A stretch of 30,231 bases of DNA from an uncultured Capnocytophaga sp. (GTDB lineage: Bacteria; Bacteroidota; Bacteroidia; Flavobacteriales; Flavobacteriaceae), in NCBI RefSeq assembly GCF_938029845.1, contig NZ_CALHGG010000138.1, forward strand, positions 1 through 30,231. Reading direction: 5' to 3'. The position numbers and the translations under genes are program-made. Under the pieces are notes generated by a model. The model ran no database searches. It worked only from the letters and a program-made list of their open reading frames with translations, and was not told the DNA's origin. Each line of letters begins with the position of its first letter. The first letter of the stretch is position 1. This document shows positions 25,401 to 30,231 of this stretch, one piece after another.

Positions 25401-28400
25401 TATTACAGGTACTACAGTATTCGATGTAGAAAGCCTATTCAATATACCTAATAGTCACTTAGCTGCTAACCTACCAACGGGAGCTACAGTGCGTATTAGA
25501 GAGGCTTCGGGAGTAATTGCTGTGCCTAATAATCACAAGATCAATCTTAGACCTCGTAATGGAGGACAAAAACCATTGGGGATGGGTAGTTATACCTTCT
25601 ATTACGAAGTATTATCTCCTTGTGGGGAGGTGATAACCCACCAAGAAGCCAAATTGACAGTGAAAGAGCTCGTTGATTTCCAGCCTAAAACTACCATTAA
25701 GGTTTGTAATGCCAATGTAACCTTGGACGAAATCAAGCAGGAGATTATCAAAGGCTCACCTAAGGTAACTGCACTACAACCCGATTTTACTTGGTATGCC
25801 ACTGAATCCAATGCTAGGGCAAGAACCTCTCCATTGGTAGGTTCCACTAGCTTGTCTACTCCTAATGGTAGCAGTCAGGACTATTGGTTACGCCTAACCA
25901 AAAATGGCTATTGTACCCCAGAAGAGCCTATCAAAGTTACTATAAAGGGAGAGACAGGTGTAACAGTTAAAAATTTAGGTGATGTAGGTTGCCAGCTCAC
26001 GACCATAGCTTCCCTCAAAGCCTTGATAGATCCATCCGATGCTGCTAATGTTCTCATTTATAGAAGAGGGACAACCGTTCCATTGGCTGATGATGCTTTG
26101 ATAGATAATAATGAACAGTATGATTATGCGAAGAATATTTACCAATGTGTAACAGCGCCTCAACAGGTTAACTTTACCTTTACCCCTCGTACCACAGCTA
26201 AAAACGAGCAGGTAGATGTATGTTTCTATATAGGCTATTATGGGTTGCGTACTACTCTGACACAGATTAAGACAAAATTACAGGAAAGATATCCTACGGG
26301 AGCGACCTTTAAGTTTTATTCTGCCCCCGAAGCCATTCCTGCCAATGAATATACAAGTAATAGAGAATTCATTCAATCTGAGCTTTTCTACTTTACCGTA
26401 CAAGAAGCAGGCAAATGTGTCTCCTTACCATTTAGTGTAAGACCGGGTCAGAATGAAATGACCCAAGTGGAAACTAAAACAGTAACCATCTGTGAAGAAA
26501 TCACCGTAGGAGAACTGATTACTAAGATGCAAACTGACTTTGGTTATTCCAATGTAAAGATACATCAAGGACGTGGAACAGGAAATATGTCGGATAATAC
26601 CTTTGTGGATTGGAACAATGCAATCTACTTCTCTGCTGAAGAGACAGGTAAGTGTCGTAGTACTAAGGTGCCTTTAATTATTAAAAAGAATCCTAATGTA
26701 ACGGTGGCTACCCCTAAGACTTTTGAGGTATGTAAGGCTGTAGGTCAGCAACCTAAGGTGAGCGACCTAAAGACTGTAGTGGGGAATGATGCTAGAATAT
26801 TTGTCCGTGACAACAATAACCGCTGGGTATTACAGGGAGATAATGATAATGTATATGAAGCTAACTCCTACTTCTATACTATAGAGGAAGCAGGCAAGTG
26901 CCCCAGTGAAAAGACGGCCTTGGTAGTACGTATCACTCGTAAGACTGCTACACCTAATGCACCTACAGCAGGTACTTTCTGTACCGGAGCTACCATAGCT
27001 GATCTTAAGGATTATATAGATAATACCCCTCAAAATGTGGGTACACTACGGGTATATGCTACTAATACGGATACGACTCCGATAACAGATACAACAGCCT
27101 TAACGGACAATACGACTTACTACTTCTCCTTACAGGATACTGATCCTGCCAAGTGTGAGAGTGATCGTAGGGCGTTGCTGGTTACCTTAGTGGCCAAACC
27201 GACCGTGAATGCTACCTATACCTATTGTGCAGGTACTAAGTTGGAAACCCTTTGGGACGATATAGATGCGAATGACTCTGACCGTTCCCTCAAGTTCTAT
27301 GAGAACGCTTCAGGAGGTACTGTCCTTGCAAGAAATGCGGTTCTAAGAGCAGGTAATTACTATGTAGCAGAGTCTTCCACTACTTCTGCATTGGGTAACT
27401 GTGAGACCTCTCGTGTCCAATTGAAGGTAGTGCTTACCAAGGTAACAGCCATAACTGCTGACCTAAGCACAACAGAGGTGAAATACTGTAAGGGCGCTAC
27501 CAATGCTGCGGCACTTTCGGTAACCGCTGAAGGAACCGGCAATTTTACCTATACTTGGTATAAGGCAACCAACACTACCGAAACAGGTACAGTGGTAAGA
27601 ACTCAGGCCAATGTTACGACCAATCAAGATACTTATACCCCTGCTACAGACACTGTAGGTACTTCCTATTACTATGTAGTGGTAAAGAGTGATTGTGGCG
27701 ATGATAAGGCCAGCCAAAGGGCTAAGATTACCATTCAATCCTTGCCAGCTATTACCACGCAACCTGTGGCTTTGAGCAAACCTTGTAAGGATAGCACACT
27801 GACCCTATCTATAGCACACACAGGCGATGGTACACGTTCAGTACAATGGTATAAAAACACCTCCAATAGCAATACAGGAGGTACAGCTATCTCAGGCGAG
27901 ACAGCCAATACCTTTACTGTACCAACTAGCATCGTAGGTACCACTTACTATTATGCTGTTGTATCCAGTGATACAGCTTGTACTCCAGCGGTAAGTAACG
28001 TTGCTGAGGTAGTGGTGACTGAGCCAACAGCTATTGACACCAATCTTAATACAACCGAAAAGAAATATTGTAAAGATGATACTACGGTTTTGGATCTTTT
28101 GATCAAGGCTAAAGGAACCGCTCCTTTTACTTACAAATGGTATAAAGCAGCAAATGCTACTGATGTAGGTACACTTGTAAGAACGGAAGCTAACACGAAC
28201 AACGATGAGGATAGCTATACACCTGTGGTAACTACCATAGGAACCGCTTATTACTATGTAGTGGTAAGTAGCGCTTGTGGTACTGATGTAACTAGTGCTC
28301 GCACACCTATTACAGTAACAGAAAATACGGCTATTGATACTGACCTCTCTACAGCTGAAGAGAAGTACTGTAAAGGGGACACTTCAGTGAGTCCACTACT

Positions 28401-30231
28401 AATCAAGGCTAAAGGGACTCCTCCATTTACTTACCAATGGCATAAGGTGGATGCAGTTACATTAGCAGATGTAATAGTAAGAACAGAGCTTAGTACGACA
28501 GTAGCTCAGGACACTTATACTCCTGAGACAACTACCATTGGTACTTCATATTATTATGTGGAAGTACATAGTTACTGTGGTGCTGATAAAATTAGCCAAA
28601 GAGCAAAGGTTACCATTCAGGATATTACCACTAAGCCGGCACTTACTGCAGTAAATCTCTGTCAGGGCGCTACAGTGGCCGATCTCAAAGCGCAATTGGC
28701 TCAGACCCTTATAGGTACATTGAAAGTATATGCAACCGTTACCGATTCTGCAAACTTGGCAGATACTACCGTGCTTAATGCCACTACTTATTACTATACT
28801 GCTACTCAGATAGGTAAGTGTGAGAGTGATAGGCAAGCCATCGTAGTAACTCTCGTACAGAGACCTACTCCACAAGCAGCGTATGCATATTGTACAGGTA
28901 CTACCGTAGATACCCTTTGGAAGGCCATAGATACTAACGATAGCGATAACTCTATCAGAATCTATAACGTAGCTACAGGGGGAACCCCACTTACACGTAC
29001 CAACTTACTCTCTACCGCTACTTATTATGTGGCAGAGACAGCCTCTAATGGCGGAGTTGTTACTTGTGAGACCACAAGAGTAGCTACTCAAGTAACCATA
29101 GGAAGTGTGGCCAACCCAGTCATAGCAACAACACCTGCTACTTGTGGGGTGGCAACAGTGGCTAAGGTAACCAACCATGCTCCTGGTATTACCTATACCA
29201 TAACCGATAGTACCAATACGACCGTTGCAGGTACTTCAGTAGCTGCTGACGGAGCAATAGGAGGTATTACAGCAGCAGGTACTTATAAGATCAAAGCAAC
29301 ACAGGGTACTTGTACTTCAGGGGAAGTGACCTTTACCATAGCTAATGCACTGCCTGTTCCAGCTACACCTACTGTAGCAGTAGCACCACCTACTTGTACA
29401 CTGATGAGCGCAGCCAAGGTAAGCAACTATACGGATTATACACATGGAGAAACCTTTGTGATAACCAATAGCAATGGAACAGTTGTTGGTACAGTAAATA
29501 GTACTGGTAATATTACTGGGCTTACCACAGCAGGTACTTATACATTGACTATAAAACGTGGTACTTGTAGTGCTGCCGCAGTGGATTTTGATATAGCTGA
29601 CAAGCTCCCAACACCTGCTAAACCAGTGGTAACCCTAACCCCTGCCAGCTGTACTAGTCCAACGGTGGCTAAGATTACTAACTATGTATCTGGCCAGACT
29701 TATTGGAATGGTAGCACACAGCTTACAGTGAACACAAGCACCCATGAGATTACAGGTCTTGCTGTTGGTACTTATACCATCACGGCTAAGAGTATCAATA
29801 ATTGTGAGTCTTTAGCTTCAGCTAGCTTTGTAATCAAAGCAAAAAAGGTTGCAACCACCACTACCAACCCAACAGGTGCCACTTATGTAAAGGGTGCTAC
29901 CGCTACACCGCTTACAGTAACAGCTACAGGCGAAGGAACTCTTAGATACCAATGGTTTGAGGCTAACTCTGCTACAGCTACCGGTACCGCAGTAGGTAGC
30001 AATAGTCCAAGCTATACACCTTCTACGGCTACCGTAGGAAGTAAGTTCTACTATGTAGAGGTAACAGGAAGTTGTGGTACAGTCAAGAGCGCCGTTGCAG
30101 AGATTAAGGTAACAGCGCCAGCTACTACTATTGAGGCGAATAACGATCCTAACACATCTGTAACCAAGGGAGGAGAAGTGGATGTACTTAGCAATGATAA
30201 GGTCAATGGCAACCCTGCGACTCCAGCAAGT
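22459..30231 (+). CDS. Giant secreted Ig-like repeat protein, SprB-like adhesin (5' part, continues past the window)
   Basis: From the ATG at 22459 the frame is open through the last base, 2,591 codons with no stop. A signal peptide is clear (Lys/Arg, LILLFLAPFFGLV, then KAQ|TC near residue 27), and the rest is extracellular, Thr/Ala/Tyr/Asn-rich beta-sandwich sequence. Residues 1-1,075 are non-obvious Ig/PKD-like modules; about 1,076-1,494 hold five modules with an N-terminal Cys and a C-terminal GKC- or GYC-like Cys; from 1,495 there are clear repeat families (see separate entries). It ends VDVLSNDKVNG, the style of the linker that precedes gliding-motility-associated C-terminal domains. 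This fits a type IX secretion substrate like SprB, moved along the cell surface for gliding or used for adhesion. Its own promoter lies at 22399-22431. Confidence 0.85.
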   Translation, partial: MKELNTYKRICLILLFLAPFFGLVKAQTCDPNILKALSETRVTYFDKITKGEKATITIKYPLIGTTYTVTDNDGNSKSFTYTSGTEEFVDLEIDSPVNVVRRYSLKAEKDGCSFQTGFNYTITPETDVKLAIRVEQEWCGTSGAIRFKVVGTGVNNANYNFYLRKHNETYDFSTAKPHTGAISLAAGKYYVIAKRKSGSWPEPAESSEIEIKNDVKTIAFTVSQIPKICGATSLGIRVDINQDQWGNHAANYPVYYTLYQSDGVTPVRPDTVHQTSNIFTGLTAGNYVVKVENFCGANPTPQSISITDESFTFTHLYTPISGKEFNCTKAQFDALYLYGTGIKKAVDSDAFNYPLTVKFTFTDPDGVVYTPTYVINNKTDLDTYLPKYYYGEALVATSNFQEFNLPNKSGTWKIKADITMCGNTTSLAEVTSVLYNPIENAMVEVANDGTSPTACHTTQLRLRYKHRRDSQATLNTYLVIEQGPTRPANDLFNYAGAGFSLMPANHSNPLLRGKYAKKILFSSYDFQTVVIPDYLRNGDTFNFRLVDDECDPTRYADLDPVIVTVPPTAVGVDIEVIASCEGATNTTAPNGSIRITRINGAAVKKIEIIEYTDTANVVHTSGTIGGTSLSLPYTLTDNNRADENNWYVRDLPKGKYKLRITDVCNNITIPNHVPQIAGQTYNLSFAPGCEPVVQGSITLGGTEDWRYNQSEFVIQHYKEDDQVWEEWAYAGLPYNTPINRKTTDEGLGKVGKFRIVRRIKNLENGYECQRVIAEREFAGELRRIEVLGFGCDDKKYHVILTPEGGTAPFTYKLVHKLPAGSTTPDTSVARTQTGDQFFINLDGNNTNNAYKFAITDACGKTVEKELTIANIQQPKIIPQPKRDYYCTGQEVKLTITDLGPNVQVEWYREDNPSATLATGFSYTIPSLTTTDFAKKYKVRIKIPSQHAIETCVTDKVQAFQFQQLAVTIASLNPNNGEVLKCITGTTVFDVESLFNIPNSHLAANLPTGATVRIREASGVIAVPNNHKINLRPRNGGQKPLGMGSYTFYYEVLSPCGEVITHQEAKLTVKELVDFQPKTTIKVCNANVTLDEIKQEIIKGSPKVTALQPDFTWYATESNARARTSPLVGSTSLSTPNGSSQDYWLRLTKNGYCTPEEPIKVTIKGETGVTVKNLGDVGCQLTTIASLKALIDPSDAANVLIYRRGTTVPLADDALIDNNEQYDYAKNIYQCVTAPQQVNFTFTPRTTAKNEQVDVCFYIGYYGLRTTLTQIKTKLQERYPTGATFKFYSAPEAIPANEYTSNREFIQSELFYFTVQEAGKCVSLPFSVRPGQNEMTQVETKTVTICEEITVGELITKMQTDFGYSNVKIHQGRGTGNMSDNTFVDWNNAIYFSAEETGKCRSTKVPLIIKKNPNVTVATPKTFEVCKAVGQQPKVSDLKTVVGNDARIFVRDNNNRWVLQGDNDNVYEANSYFYTIEEAGKCPSEKTALVVRITRKTATPNAPTAGTFCTGATIADLKDYIDNTPQNVGTLRVYATNTDTTPITDTTALTDNTTYYFSLQDTDPAKCESDRRALLVTLVAKPTVNATYTYCAGTKLETLWDDIDANDSDRSLKFYENASGGTVLARNAVLRAGNYYVAESSTTSALGNCETSRVQLKVVLTKVTAITADLSTTEVKYCKGATNAAALSVTAEGTGNFTYTWYKATNTTETGTVVRTQANVTTNQDTYTPATDTVGTSYYYVVVKSDCGDDKASQRAKITIQSLPAITTQPVALSKPCKDSTLTLSIAHTGDGTRSVQWYKNTSNSNTGGTAISGETANTFTVPTSIVGTTYYYAVVSSDTACTPAVSNVAEVVVTEPTAIDTNLNTTEKKYCKDDTTVLDLLIKAKGTAPFTYKWYKAANATDVGTLVRTEANTNNDEDSYTPVVTTIGTAYYYVVVSSACGTDVTSARTPITVTENTAIDTDLSTAEEKYCKGDTSVSPLLIKAKGTPPFTYQWHKVDAVTLADVIVRTELSTTVAQDTYTPETTTIGTSYYYVEVHSYCGADKISQRAKVTIQDITTKPALTAVNLCQGATVADLKAQLAQTLIGTLKVYATVTDSANLADTTVLNATTYYYTATQIGKCESDRQAIVVTLVQRPTPQAAYAYCTGTTVDTLWKAIDTNDSDNSIRIYNVATGGTPLTRTNLLSTATYYVAETASNGGVVTCETTRVATQVTIGSVANPVIATTPATCGVATVAKVTNHAPGITYTITDSTNTTVAGTSVAADGAIGGITAAGTYKIKATQGTCTSGEVTFTIANALPVPATPTVAVAPPTCTLMSAAKVSNYTDYTHGETFVITNSNGTVVGTVNSTGNITGLTTAGTYTLTIKRGTCSAAAVDFDIADKLPTPAKPVVTLTPASCTSPTVAKITNYVSGQTYWNGSTQLTVNTSTHEITGLAVGTYTITAKSINNCESLASASFVIKAKKVATTTTNPTGATYVKGATATPLTVTATGEGTLRYQWFEANSATATGTAVGSNSPSYTPSTATVGSKFYYVEVTGSCGTVKSAVAEIKVTAPATTIEANNDPNTSVTKGGEVDVLSNDKVNGNPATPAS
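25684..26940 (+). repeat. Five divergent Cys-pair modules (family D) in the giant protein
   Basis: Approximate units: 25684-25965, 25966-26199, 26200-26460, 26461-26700 and 26701-26940. Each starts with a strand ending in Cys (KVC, VGC, DVC, TIC, EVC), and most end with an aromatic strand then a Cys (YC, QC, GKC, GKC, GKC). The motif YF-T-EEAGKC recurs in the third to fifth units. Two Cys per unit suggests an internal disulfide, which is inferred. Boundaries are judged by eye. Confidence 0.6.
26941..27444 (+). repeat. B1-B2 module pair, first copy
   Basis: B1 (26941-27195) has FCTGATIADLKDYI, TLRVYAT, TTYYF and KCESDRRALLVTLV; B2 (27196-27444) has YTYCAGTKLETLWDDIDANDSD, FYENASGGT, YYVAES and CETSRVQLKV. 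The same pair returns at 28627-29106, so these two modules behave as one duplicated unit. Confidence 0.7.
27445..28626 (+). repeat. Four tandem A-type Ig-like modules
   Basis: A1 27445-27747, A2 27748-28029, A3 28030-28329, A4 28330-28626, each 94-101 residues. A1, A3 and A4 share TTE-KYCKG-T near the start, a central GT-FTY-WYKA-N, VVRT, DTYTP, and the end strand GTSYYYVVV-S-CG. A2 is the outlier (KPCKDSTLTLSI, VQWYKN, TYYYAVVSS). These resemble Ig-like domains found in gliding-type surface proteins. Copies differ at many synonymous bases, so the duplications are not recent. Confidence 0.75.
28627..29106 (+). repeat. B1-B2 module pair, second copy
   Basis: B1' (28627-28866) reads LCQGATVADLKAQL, TLKVYAT, TTYYYTATQIGKCESDRQAIVVTLV; B2' (28867-29106) reads YAYCTGTTVDTLWKAIDTNDSD, YNVATGGTPL, TYYVAET, CETTRVATQV. 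Both match the first copy in order and spacing, framing the A modules. Confidence 0.7.
29107..29850 (+). repeat. Three tandem C-type modules
   Basis: C1 29107-29352, C2 29353-29608 and C3 29609-29850, about 80-85 residues each. Each begins P-(A/V)-T-C, continues AKVTNY-like sequence, carries a G-ITG(I/L)-AGTY strand and ends with a Cys strand (GTCTSGEVTFTI, GTCSAAAVDFDI, NNCESLASASFVI). This is the compact SprB-type repeat plan. Confidence 0.65.
29851..30117 (+). repeat. Terminal A-type Ig-like module (A5)
   Basis: ATYVKGATATPLTV, TLRYQWFEANSATATGT, SYTPSTATVGSKFYYVEVTGSCG: the A-family plan with lower similarity and the initial Cys replaced (YVKG for YCKG). A linker with VDVLSNDKVNG follows to the window end. 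Confidence 0.65.

Noticed and set aside
23989..28875. Several minus-strand reading frames of 60-110 codons across the giant repeat gene
   Set aside because: They lie entirely antisense to one long in-frame protein with clear repeats, have no promoter or family signature, and arise from its codon composition.
26941..30117. Recent tandem duplication or assembly artefact in the repeats
   Set aside because: Module copies differ at many synonymous and replacement positions, so they are old duplicates and unlikely to be misassembled.

Overview
The window looks like chromosome of a Bacteroidota member, most likely family Flavobacteriaceae and plausibly Capnocytophaga; the genus is an inference from protein style and AT-rich composition, not a search result. 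Support comes from many promoters of the Bacteroidota type (TTG, about 19-21 bases, then TAnnTTTG), the absence of clear Shine-Dalgarno sites, an atpD-atpC pair standing apart from other ATP synthase genes, an S16 ribosomal protein with a long charged tail, and a giant Ig-repeat surface protein of the gliding/type IX secretion kind.

Layout: 1-517 is the 3' end of a cytochrome c biogenesis gene (CcsA/ResC type). 575-1075 (-) encodes a small lipoprotein. 1321-2844 (+) holds a two-CCG-domain Fe-S protein and trmB, closed by a bidirectional terminator facing a transaldolase (2935-3582, -). 3728-5176 (+) is a conserved protein of unknown function, again facing a shared terminator. 5224-7893 (-) is a likely three-gene operon: L,D-transpeptidase, a Nif3-like metal protein, and a coiled-coil protein with a cysteine-free zinc-ribbon remnant. 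8171-9406 (-) is a 12-segment membrane protein rich in membrane histidines, and 9640-11064 (-) an HtrA/DegP protease. 11323-13625 (+) pairs a FadR-type regulator with a CrtI-like FAD oxidoreductase, overlapping by four bases the convergent PBP1A gene (13622-15958, -). 16130-17131 (+) is a family 2 glycosyltransferase with a TTG start. 17270-17343 is tRNA-Asn. 17385-17880 has no intact gene but carries a promoter with a possible small RNA and a frameshifted HD-domain pseudogene. 17890-19697 (-) is atpD-atpC. 20029-22326 (+) is rpsP, rimM, an RlpA-like lipoprotein and a UbiA-like membrane protein, closely packed. From 22459 to the window end one uninterrupted frame of 2,591 codons encodes a secreted Ig-like repeat protein that continues beyond the window.

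Much of the content is envelope biology: peptidoglycan synthesis (PBP1A), cross-linking (L,D-transpeptidase) and remodelling (RlpA), periplasmic quality control (HtrA), lipoproteins and the giant adhesin. The rest is core metabolism, translation and energy. I saw no phage, CRISPR or intact insertion sequence. The features most worth a second look are the giant protein's nested repeat plan, the promoter/structured RNA/pseudogene patch at 17.4-17.9 kb, and intergenic hairpins built from 7-base tandem repeats immediately before start codons.
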